NCBI RefSeq assembly: GCF_007746075.1
Contig: NZ_CP036339.1
Coordinates: 496,001-560,000, forward strand
From: Lacipirellula limnantheis
GTDB lineage: Bacteria > Planctomycetota > Planctomycetia > Pirellulales > Lacipirellulaceae
Direction: 5' to 3'
Length of the DNA: 64,000 nt
Part shown: in pieces, positions 25,988-34,400 of the stretch
How the letters are laid out: each line of letters opens with the position of its first letter
Numbering within the stretch: the first letter of the stretch is position 1
Notes under the pieces: generated by a model
Told to the model about the DNA's origin: nothing
Database searches by the model: none
What the model saw: the letters and a program-made list of their open reading frames with translations, nothing else
Translations under genes and position numbers: made by a program

Positions 25988-28447
25988 ATGGTCGCGAAGG
26001 GATTCTTGGCAGCGGCGGCGATAATCATTTGCTGCAGTACCACATTGCGAGGCAACGACCCCGACGAAAAGTGCCCTGGCGGCGATTGCAAGTCGGCATG
26101 CAGCGACAAGCAGCAATGCAGCGCGGACCAAGCATGCTGCGCCGACGGCCCGTGCGACGATCAGCAGTGCTGCGAGACAGAACAGGTCGCCGTCGAGAAG
26201 TGCGCGAACGAGAAGTGCGCCGCCGAAGAGTGTTCAATCGAAAAGTGCTCAACCGAAAAATGTTCAGCTGAAAAATGCACAGCCGGCGCGTGCGCAAAGC
26301 CGCCCTGCTCCGGCGAGAAATGCGCGCTCGAAACGTGCGCGACGAAAAAGTGCGCCGCCGACGTCTGCAGCGCGGGTAAGTGCCGCGGCGAGAAATGCAC
26401 CTTCACCGCCGCGGCGGGCGGAGCCTGCGATTCGCTGAAGTGTGCGCTGGCGGGCATCGCCAAGGAGGCCTGCGCCGTCGACGCTCCCTTTGCGACCGCC
26501 AAGTGCTCGGATGAAGCTTGCTCGGGCGAAAAGTGCTTGGTCGCCAGCTGTGCCAAGGGAACTTGCAATGGCGGGGCCTGCCCCGTGGCCGCGTGCGCTA
26601 CGCAAGTTTGCGACGCCCTGAAGTCTGCGGTGCAAGCCTGCACGACCGCGTCGGACGACGTCTGCTGCGAGGATGCTGACTGTGCGTCGGAATCGTGCGG
26701 CGCGACTCAATGCGCGACGCTGGACTGCGGCGGGCAAGATTGCCCGGCGGGCGCGTGCCATGAGGCGACCTGCTCCGACGAAGTCTGCCACGGACTGCAG
26801 TGCGCCGTCGGCCTATCGCTCACCTCCTCCGGCGGCCAACTCACGCTGACCGCGACCAAGACCTTCGCGGGCGAGCCGGCGCCGACGAAGTGCTCCGTCG
26901 AAACTTGCGAGGACGGTACATGTTCCACAAGCAAGTGCACCGCCAATGCGCCCGACCAGTGCGCCACGTCCGCCTGTTCGACGGCAACGTGCGCCTCGTC
27001 GAAGTGTTCTGCAACGACGTGCCAGGAAGGCGCCTGCTCAACGGCCACCTGCAATGCCGAGAAATGCTCGGTTGACGCTGGTTCGGCGAAGACTTGTGCA
27101 GCGAGCGAATGCGCGGCCGGCGCGTCGGGCAAAACGTCCTGCGCCGCGAAGAAATGCGTTGCCGGGACGAGCGCATTGGAGACGAAGCTGGCTGAACTGG
27201 AGCGACTCAAGGAAGAGATTGCGGTGCTCCGCTTGGCCGGTTCGAACGCGGAATCGTATATCGTCGACGTCAAAATGGTCGAGTTGAATCGCACTCGCTG
27301 CCGATCGTTAGGATTCGACCTCGAGTTCGCGGACGGGTGCGCGACGAACGAGTTCGCGAGTCAAACCTGCGAGGCGCTTGAGCAAAGAAACTTGGCGAAG
27401 GTGTTGTTCAATCCGACGCTCTGCGTGACGAGCGATCGCAAAGCGTCGCTGGCGGTCGGCAATGAGCACGCACGCGTTAACGGGGATGGTCAAGTGGTCA
27501 GCGAGTTCATCGGCAAGAAGCTCGACCTTGTCGCGTCGTCTCTTGGCGGCGATCGAGTGCGACTCTGCATCGCGCCGACGATCAGCGAAAACTGCGGGTC
27601 GGATGATGAGCAGGCGCGTACCCGATTGCTCAAATTGGACTGCAGCGTCGATGCCACTGTCGGCAAGACGGTGGTCGTCGAAGGTCCGACCTTAAGCCGC
27701 GTTTGCTCCGTCACGACTGACGGGGGCTCGGTGGAAGAAGTCGAAGAGATCCAAACTGTCGTGCTGGTGACCGTCAATCGCCCAACGGGTGCGGCCCGTC
27801 CGGCTTCCGTCCGGCAAGCGGCTTACGAAAAAACGCTCGTGGAAGCGGTCCAGCAGCCGAAATTCATCACCGTCGTCTATCCGGTTCCTGACTTGCAGGT
27901 CTGGAAGGTTCGGCCGCAAGGCGTGCAATTCGACGCCGACCTGCTGATCGCCCACATCAAAGCGACGGTCGAGCCGCAATCATGGCGCGGGGCGGCGTGC
28001 GGTTCGCCCGCCGACGCCGAACATGCCGACGGCGCCATTCAACCGTTCGAGCGCAACGGTTCGCTGGTGATTTGCCAAACCGAAGCGAACCACGAGCGAA
28101 TCACGCAGCTGTTTCGGCAGATGCGAGTTGCCGGTCGTGAAAAGGACGAGGCGCGCCAGGAGCGTGAACTCCGCGACGGCGGCGTGACGCCAGCTTCCGC
28201 GGAAGCTCCCGTCGAGCGTGATGCGAAATGCGCGAAGGGCCAGTGCAGCGAGTCGAAATGCTCGGCAGCCAAGGGCAGCGAGTCGACCTGCAGCGGCGCG
28301 ACGTGCCATCAAGCGGAAGTGAGCACGAGCTCGGAACCCGCCGAAGAATGCAGCGGTGAGTGCCAAGGCGAGTGCGAAGGCAAATGCGACGGAGCGTGCC
28401 CCGAGACGGCCTCGTGCCCTTGCGTCGGCGGCGCCTGTACCCGGTAA
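25988..28447 (+). CDS. Secreted Cys-pentad repeat protein with secretin-like core
   Basis: An 819-residue protein with about 87 cysteines. Residues 1-22 form a signal peptide (FLAAAAIIICCSTTLRG). Residues 29-390 hold about 60 Cys, with runs at an exact spacing of five: 72-137 (14 Cys, consensus x-x-E-K-C), 232-272 (9) and 325-360 (8). A short coiled coil (397-416) leads into a secretin-like domain (424-595: VDVKMVELNRTRCRSLGFDL, LAKVLFNPTL, GKKLDLVASSLGGDRVRLCI). A planctomycete-type domain follows at about 628-713 (VEPQSW; GSLVICQTEANHERITQLFR). The C-terminus returns to Cys repeats, including spacing of four at 788-804. I know no named family with this layout. Metal binding or a disulfide scaffold around an outer-membrane-type core is inference. 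A strong terminator follows. Confidence 0.85.
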   Translation: MVAKGFLAAAAIIICCSTTLRGNDPDEKCPGGDCKSACSDKQQCSADQACCADGPCDDQQCCETEQVAVEKCANEKCAAEECSIEKCSTEKCSAEKCTAGACAKPPCSGEKCALETCATKKCAADVCSAGKCRGEKCTFTAAAGGACDSLKCALAGIAKEACAVDAPFATAKCSDEACSGEKCLVASCAKGTCNGGACPVAACATQVCDALKSAVQACTTASDDVCCEDADCASESCGATQCATLDCGGQDCPAGACHEATCSDEVCHGLQCAVGLSLTSSGGQLTLTATKTFAGEPAPTKCSVETCEDGTCSTSKCTANAPDQCATSACSTATCASSKCSATTCQEGACSTATCNAEKCSVDAGSAKTCAASECAAGASGKTSCAAKKCVAGTSALETKLAELERLKEEIAVLRLAGSNAESYIVDVKMVELNRTRCRSLGFDLEFADGCATNEFASQTCEALEQRNLAKVLFNPTLCVTSDRKASLAVGNEHARVNGDGQVVSEFIGKKLDLVASSLGGDRVRLCIAPTISENCGSDDEQARTRLLKLDCSVDATVGKTVVVEGPTLSRVCSVTTDGGSVEEVEEIQTVVLVTVNRPTGAARPASVRQAAYEKTLVEAVQQPKFITVVYPVPDLQVWKVRPQGVQFDADLLIAHIKATVEPQSWRGAACGSPADAEHADGAIQPFERNGSLVICQTEANHERITQLFRQMRVAGREKDEARQERELRDGGVTPASAEAPVERDAKCAKGQCSESKCSAAKGSESTCSGATCHQAEVSTSSEPAEECSGECQGECEGKCDGACPETASCPCVGGACTR

Positions 28448-28479
28448 TCGCCGCGAGGCGAGTGCCATCAAGAACGACG

Positions 28480-28517
28480 CGCCGCCGCTGCCAACCCCTG
28501 GCAGCGGCGGCGTTTTT
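28480..28517 (+). terminator. Rho-independent terminator of the Cys-rich gene
   Basis: A perfect 14-bp stem (28480-28493 and 28499-28512) with loop acccc is followed by TTTTT at 28513-28517. It lies 32 bases after the stop codon. Confidence 0.93.
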
Positions 28518-28578
28518 CATTTCTCCACCAGCCAGTAAACGTCTTGCCGCATCGACCAAGAAAAGGAAACACTTTCCC

Positions 28579-28634
28579 TGACCCCTGACCCCTGACCCCT
28601 GACCCCTGACCCCTGACCCCTGACCCCTGACCCC
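28579..28634. repeat. 7-bp tandem repeat (8 units of tgacccc)
   Basis: Eight perfect copies of tgacccc, 56 bases, end 2 bases before the stop codon of the minus-strand HAD gene. As a simple-sequence repeat it is prone to length change. It is noncoding in the present form. Confidence 0.95.
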
Positions 28635-28636
28635 TG

Positions 28637-29497
28637 CTACGCATGCGCCCGCGCCCATTCGCGCAGGTCATGCGGCGTGTCATCTTCCCGATTCATCGTC
28701 GGCAGAATCTCGTGCAACAGCCCGGTCGTTTCGCTGAGATCGGCGACCGAATCAATCACCAAATCGGGCTTGAAGGCGTACTTCGCCAAATCCTCGCGCG
28801 ACGAGCCGCCGCTGAGCACCAGGATCGTCTTGTAGCCCATTTGGACGCCCCCCTGGATGTCGGTCTCCATCGTGTCGCCGATCATGATCGTCTCGCTAGT
28901 GGCCATGCCGAGCTCCTTCCGCGCCATCCGCATCATGACGGGGCTCGGCTTGCCGACGCTAAAGGCCTGAATGCCGGTCGCCTTCTCGATGAGCGAGACA
29001 ATCGCCCCGCAGCCTGGCCGCGTGCCGCTGTTGGTCGGGCAGTTGGGGTCGAGATTCGTGGCGATCAGCTTCGCGCCGTCGAGCACCATCTGCACGGCTT
29101 GTTCCAGCATTTCGAACGACAACGTGCGCCCCTCGCCGACGACGACATAATCGGGCGAGCGATCCACGATCGCGTAGCCGTTGGAGTGGAGCGCGTTGAG
29201 CAGCCCTCCCTCGCCGATGACGTAGGCGGTGCCGCTGGGCTTCTGCGACGCAAGAAATCGCGCCGTCGCCATCGCACAGGTGAAGATATGCGTATCTTCA
29301 ACGGCGACGCCCATGCGGGTCAGCTTCATCGCGACGTCGCGGCGGGTTCGCTGGCTGTTGTTCGTGAGAAACATGAACGGAATTCGCGAACGCCGCAGAC
29401 TGGCGATGAACTCCGCCGCGCCCGGAATCAGCTCCGGCCCGCGGTAAATGACGCCGTCCATGTCGATGAGGAAACCTTTGCGCGTACCGATGCTCAT
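28637..29497 (-). CDS. HAD-IIA family sugar/nucleotide phosphatase (NagD-like)
   Basis: A 286-residue cytoplasmic phosphatase. HAD motifs are all present: motif I DMDGVIYRG with the nucleophile Asp near residue 12, motif II FLTNNSQRT, motif III Lys in FSVGKPSPVMM and motif IV GDTMETDIQGG. The C2a cap between motifs II and III defines the HAD-IIA group (NagD, AraL, pyridoxal phosphatase, glycerol-phosphate phosphatase). The substrate cannot be chosen from sequence. The stop codon directly abuts the 7-bp repeat array. Confidence 0.92.
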   Translation of the reverse strand: MSIGTRKGFLIDMDGVIYRGPELIPGAAEFIASLRRSRIPFMFLTNNSQRTRRDVAMKLTRMGVAVEDTHIFTCAMATARFLASQKPSGTAYVIGEGGLLNALHSNGYAIVDRSPDYVVVGEGRTLSFEMLEQAVQMVLDGAKLIATNLDPNCPTNSGTRPGCGAIVSLIEKATGIQAFSVGKPSPVMMRMARKELGMATSETIMIGDTMETDIQGGVQMGYKTILVLSGGSSREDLAKYAFKPDLVIDSVADLSETTGLLHEILPTMNREDDTPHDLREWARAHA

Positions 29498-30089
29498 GGG
29501 ATGACTCCGTAGTCGTGAGGGCGTGGAGGCAAGTTGGCTGCGGTCGCTTCCAAGCGCCGCGCGAACGACTCGCCGTTATGTCGGAAAGCGGGCGGTCTCG
29601 CTCAGAGACGACCGGCTTCTTCTAGGTGGGACCGTCGACGTCGCCGTGACTTCCATCGGGGTGAGCGAGTGAAGTATGACGACCGACGGTTAGGGGGATG
29701 TGAAGTTCTGCGTCGAGTCTCGCCTAGCGGCCGCCGACTTGGTCGGTGGACGCATCACAAACGCTTCGACAACTCGAACTTCGTCCGCTGGCAGAGCCAG
29801 CGGCTATCACACCTGCGGAGCAACACCCGTGCCGAAGAATCGAGCCGTAGCGCCACGGCATCGTGAAGTACGGCGAAATCGCCATTGGCGACCGCAGAGC
29901 TTCCGCCCAGCTTCACAATGTTGCGCGAATCGACTCGTCTGCAGCGCGACGGCACGATAGCACCGACTCGCGAGGTCCCGCTCCTGCCTAAGGATTGGGC
30001 AGGCGACAGGTCTTGCCAGCGGGCAACGGACCATGCTGGCGGAGCGGCTTAATTCTCACAACACGCTTCGCACTAGCCGGGCGAGTTGG
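29498..30089. other. Intergenic region, no gene seen
   Basis: About 590 bases. The short frames in it have neither a start with a ribosome-binding site nor recognisable motifs. One small hairpin (ccgctggc-aga-gccagcgg, near 29789-29807) resembles other palindromes of the window. Confidence 0.45.
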
Positions 30090-30896
30090 CTAAGAGGCGG
30101 CGCGCAAGCACGCTCCATGTGCCAACATGCAGGCGAATGCCAACAACGCGAAAGCCGTCGGCTCCGGAACGCTCGCAATCGTCGACGGACCAGACCCTTG
30201 TTGCCAGGCCAGAAAGTCGGCGCCGTCGACGTCGCCATCCCCATCGGCGTTGCCAGCGGCCTTCGTCGCGGCCGCGCCACTGGCGCCAAAGCCGACTCTC
30301 CACGCCGATAGATCGAGACCGTTCACGGCCCCGTCGCCATTGAAGTCGGCGGGCGCGACGGGCGGCGCGATATTGACCGAGCCGACGGCGCCGGCGTAGT
30401 TCGCCGGCGAGTTGACGCTGGCGACAAGATTCTGCACGCCTCCCGGGGCTTGATCGGTGAGCGAGTTGACCCCGTCCTTCGGCAGCGCACTGCCGGCGAA
30501 CGTAATCGAATCGACGCCGGCAAAATTGATCGTAATGCTCGCCGCGTTGGGGTTGAAGAAGTTCGCCGGCAGTGGCGCGTAGTCGGGCGCAATGCCGCCC
30601 GCCAGAGACGCGAAACCGGCCGTGGCCAGCAAAAGATGTTTGTTGGTCGACGGGGAAGCGACGTCGTGGTTGAGCGTGAACTTGACGACGTTTCCGTCGG
30701 AGGTCGCGGTCAGATCGTGGGCGTTAAGAAAAATTTCGCCGGCCGCCGTCGTGAACAGTTCAACGAACTGCACCGTGCCGTCCTGGTTGGAGAAGACCTC
30801 TTTCACCTTCCAAAGATGGAAGGAGGCGGCGCAAGGCTGTACCACGGCGACGATCGAGCAGAGAGCGAGCGCAAACGCTCGCAGGAAGGCGTTCAT
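30090..30896 (-). CDS. PEP-CTERM protein, lamin-tail-like domain with dockerin-like module
   Basis: A 268-residue secreted protein. The signal peptide (MNAFLRAFALALCSIVAVVQPCAA) is followed by a beta-rich domain beginning FHLWKVKEVFSNQDGTVQFVEL, as in lamin-tail-like domains of planctomycete secreted proteins. Two EF-hand-like loops (DFNGDGAVNGLDL, NADGDGDVDGADF) and WQQ precede VPEPTA and a hydrophobic helix. The end (LRAAS) has only one basic residue, so the stop-transfer part of the sorting signal is weak. AGGA six bases before ATG 30896 fixes the start. It is a likely exosortase substrate. Confidence 0.85.
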   Translation of the reverse strand: MNAFLRAFALALCSIVAVVQPCAASFHLWKVKEVFSNQDGTVQFVELFTTAAGEIFLNAHDLTATSDGNVVKFTLNHDVASPSTNKHLLLATAGFASLAGGIAPDYAPLPANFFNPNAASITINFAGVDSITFAGSALPKDGVNSLTDQAPGGVQNLVASVNSPANYAGAVGSVNIAPPVAPADFNGDGAVNGLDLSAWRVGFGASGAAATKAAGNADGDGDVDGADFLAWQQGSGPSTIASVPEPTAFALLAFACMLAHGACLRAAS

Positions 30897-31448
30897 AAGA
30901 ATTCCTGTGTTGCTCGACCCCGACAACACTGGTTTAACAGCGGCCGCGGCGTAAGTCAAATCCGCGCAAGCGGGCGCCGTGGCGGGTGCCTCCCGAATGC
31001 GGCAGACGGCCGCGCTGCTATCGCGTGCGGTTCCAGGCGAGGGCGAGCGGGGCCATCGCGAGTGGCGCCACGGCGAAGGCCGCTTGCACGGCCAAAAATG
31101 GTTGTAGAAATTGGCCGCGCAAGTCGTTAGGTTCGAACTAGCAGCTCATTGAGAATGCGATGATCAGAGTGATCGACCTCGCCACTGAGGCAGTGTTGTC
31201 GCATTGCACGCGTTTGTGACTTTTGGCGGCTCGTTAACGGAGTTCCAGCTGTTCGGGCGCGAGCTTTTAGCGTTGTCGAGCGATTCGAAGTAACGCCAAA
31301 CGCCGCGACGCCTGTCGCCTCGGAGGCGACAGGCGTCGCGGATTGGTTTGCGTAATTGAAGACAGCAAAACGACTTACGGGGACGCTAGGCTGTCGCCAA
31401 AAATCGCTGTCGCGACAATAGGGTGAAAGCAACAGCTTGTCGCGTCGC
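30897..31448. other. Spacer between two PEP-CTERM genes
   Basis: About 550 bases without a supported gene. It carries the strong palindrome at 31304-31340. The promoter of the smaller PEP-CTERM gene should lie near 30900-31000 but was not identified. Confidence 0.45.
31304..31340. repeat. Perfect 17-bp-arm palindrome
   Basis: CGCGACGCCTGTCGCCT (31304-31320) and its exact complement (31324-31340) around a cgg loop. The loop style and length match the palindrome at 157-187. No T-run follows on either strand; it lies about 110 bases beyond the stop of the large PEP-CTERM gene. Confidence 0.85.
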
Positions 31449-34400
31449 TCACGCCCGCAACCGATCACGAGATCGACGCCAGCCGGCGCCGGCCATGGCA
31501 ACCAGCAACAACGCCGCCGCGCTCGGCTCGGGCACGGCCGCCGCGGCAGGCTGAGCGATGGCCACGGCGGGGGCGGATCCGAACTGCTGCTGCCACAGCA
31601 GGAAGTCGGCGCCGTCGCTGTCGTTGTCGCCGTCGGCGTCGCCGAGCTGGTTGAGGTTGTACGCATTCTTCCAGAACGTGAGATCGGTCCCGTCGACGTC
31701 GCCGTCCTCGTCGAAATCAGCCGTGTAGATCGGCTTGTTGACGACCGTCAAGCGAACCGTGTTCGGGAGGTAGTCGAGATGAAACGCCAGCCCGGCAGGC
31801 ATGCCCGAGACGTCGACCGTGTCGAACGTGCCCGATCGGCCAAAAGTCGCCGAGAGAATGTCGAACGTATTGCCGAGCGCGGGCACGAAACCGCCGTCGA
31901 TTTCAATATTCAGGTACCCGTCGAGAATGGCGTTGCCCCCAACGAGAACGCGATCGTATTGATTGAGGAGCGTGCCCGCCAGTTCGACGAGCAACTCGCC
32001 GGTATTGCCCTGCTGATAGTCCTTCACCGTGACCGCGCCGACGGTGTTGAAGCCGCTTGGGCGGAATGTACCGTCGTTGGCAACCAGGACGTTGACGTTG
32101 GCGCCATTGTCGAGAATGAAGTGGCTGCCGTCAGGAAACACCAGCGCCCCAGTCCCGGCGAAGGTGGCGCCGGCCTCGATGCTGATGTTGTTGTTGACCG
32201 CGCGAAGATTGCCGTTGAGCGTCGTGGCGCTCCCCGTCTCGAAGGTCAGAAAGGTGTTGTTCTGCACTTGGATCGTCGACTCCTGACCGGCATTGATCGT
32301 GACCGTGCCGCCGATACCGGTCGACGCAGTCGACTGATACGTCGCCTCCGTGAGATTGATCGACGAGCCGGGGTTGAAGTCGAGCGCAAAGCCATTGGAA
32401 AAGACTCGGCCGCCGCTGGTGGCGGTGACGTTGCCGGTGAAGCCGAAGGTCAAGTTGTCGCGCAACTCCAGCGTGACGTCATTGATGGCCGAGAGGCTGC
32501 CCGCGTTGCCGACGCCGTCCCAGTCGTTGTCGTTCGCGGCCGTTTGCAGAATCAAATCGCCGCCGGCCGCTTGCACGAGTCCGTTATTGACGACTTGGTT
32601 GTTGACCAACCCAGTTCCGCGCAGCGGCTTGATGTTCGCTGCGACCGTAAGCTGGGCGCCTTGAAGCTTGCCCCCTTCCATCAAAATGCCGTCGTCGGTG
32701 ACGTTGGTCGTCACCGGCTGCGTGAAATTGAAGATGGCCGAGTCGCCGCTGGTGCGAATGGTGTTGACGTCGGTGATGAAGTTCGTGAATGTCAGCGTGC
32801 CGCCCGACGCGACCAGATCGGCCGTCCCGTCAAAGTCAACCGCTGTGTTGATCGTGCCGTGACCCGTGAGTCCCTTGCCCGTGTCCGCGCCGAGAATGCC
32901 TGCGCCGGAGATCGTTCCCCCGGCCAGCGTATTCATGTCGTTCGTGCCATTGCCGCCGGCGAGTCGAAATGGCTGGGCGGCCGTATTGACGTTGACGGTT
33001 CCGGCGATGTCGAGCCGCGCCGTGGTGCGCACGTCCCCGACGACGTTCACTGTGCCGTTGACGTTGACGTCGCTGCCCGCAAGCAGCGTCGCTTCCACGT
33101 TGTCGTTCACCAGGTTCATCACGCCGGGGCCGTTGAGCGTCCACTCGCCGTTCGGGTCGTCGAGATTGACGGTGAGCACGCCCGTGCCGACGCTGTTGTT
33201 GACGTCGAGCGTGTTGGTTCCTCCGCCGCCGTTGACGCGGCCGAAGTTTGTGAGCGTGGCGGCGTTGATGGTGATCGGCGCATCGACGTTGACGAAGTCG
33301 CCCACCGCATCGTTGCCGTCCAGATCGACTGTGCCGCCAACCATGTTGAGCGTGACCGCCTCGTTGACGTTGACGACGTCGCTGAGAATTATTGTTCCGG
33401 CGCCGGTGAACTCAGCGTTGTTCGCGGCGTTGACCGTGTCGAAGTTGACGGTCCGGTTGAGGACCAACGTTGCCCCAGCCGGGACGTCGACGTCGGCGTC
33501 GCTGAGGAAGGTGACCGGAGCAAAGAAACGCGCCTGCGAATTCGGATTGCCGTCGCCCGTGACGTTAAGATTGGCGTCGAGGATTGCCGCGTCGTTGCCA
33601 ATGTTAACGGCGTCGCCGTTCCATTCAGCGGCGCTGAAGCCCCCGCTCGCGTTCATGTTCATCGTACCGTTCATCACGATGGCTGGGTCGGCCGAGTTTG
33701 CGAAGATAGCGCCGTTATTAAGCGTCAGGGTGTTTTCAAACGAATTGGAGAGCGAATCGGGCTCATAGTCGGTGACGTTGAACGTCAGCTCCGCGCCGCT
33801 TTCAATCGTCCACGATCCACCGTCGAAATCGAAGTTATCGGGGTTAATCGCAAAGTCGCCCGTCACCAGGTTAGTGGTCCCGGGATCGTAGGCGCCGGCC
33901 CCGTCGATCGTCCCGTCGGCGTACGTCGTTGCGCTGCTCGTGACGTCGAGCGTCATGCCGGCGTCGATGTCGGCGACGAACCCGTTGCGATTGAACGTCA
34001 CCGGCGCGTTGATCGTCGTGTTGCCTTTCACGTTGATGACGTTGGCGACAATCATGCGACTGGTGCCGCTGATCAGCGACGTGCCGATCGTCGAAGCGTT
34101 CCCGGTGACGACGCCGTTCATCGTCCACTCGGTCAGGCCGCTGATGCTGTTGACGGTCAGTTGCGACCCGCTCCCCATCAGCACGAGCGGATCGTCCATA
34201 TCGCCGTCGCTGTCGAGCACCGCGGCGTTGATCGTGAACGTGGCGGCAGGATTGATCGTGTGCGTCGTTCCACTCCCCAAGCCGTCCCAGTCGAAGGTCG
34301 CCGTATTGATCGTGGTACTCGCCAGCACGGTGGAGATGCCCTCGAGCCGCAGCAGACCGAAACCGCCGATCGCACTCGCGCCGTTGAATTCCGTCCCCCC

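Noticed and set aside
29755..29955. Small minus-strand gene between the HAD and PEP-CTERM genes
   Set aside because: 66 codons, no ribosome-binding site, no motif; could be a decayed fragment but nothing supports it.
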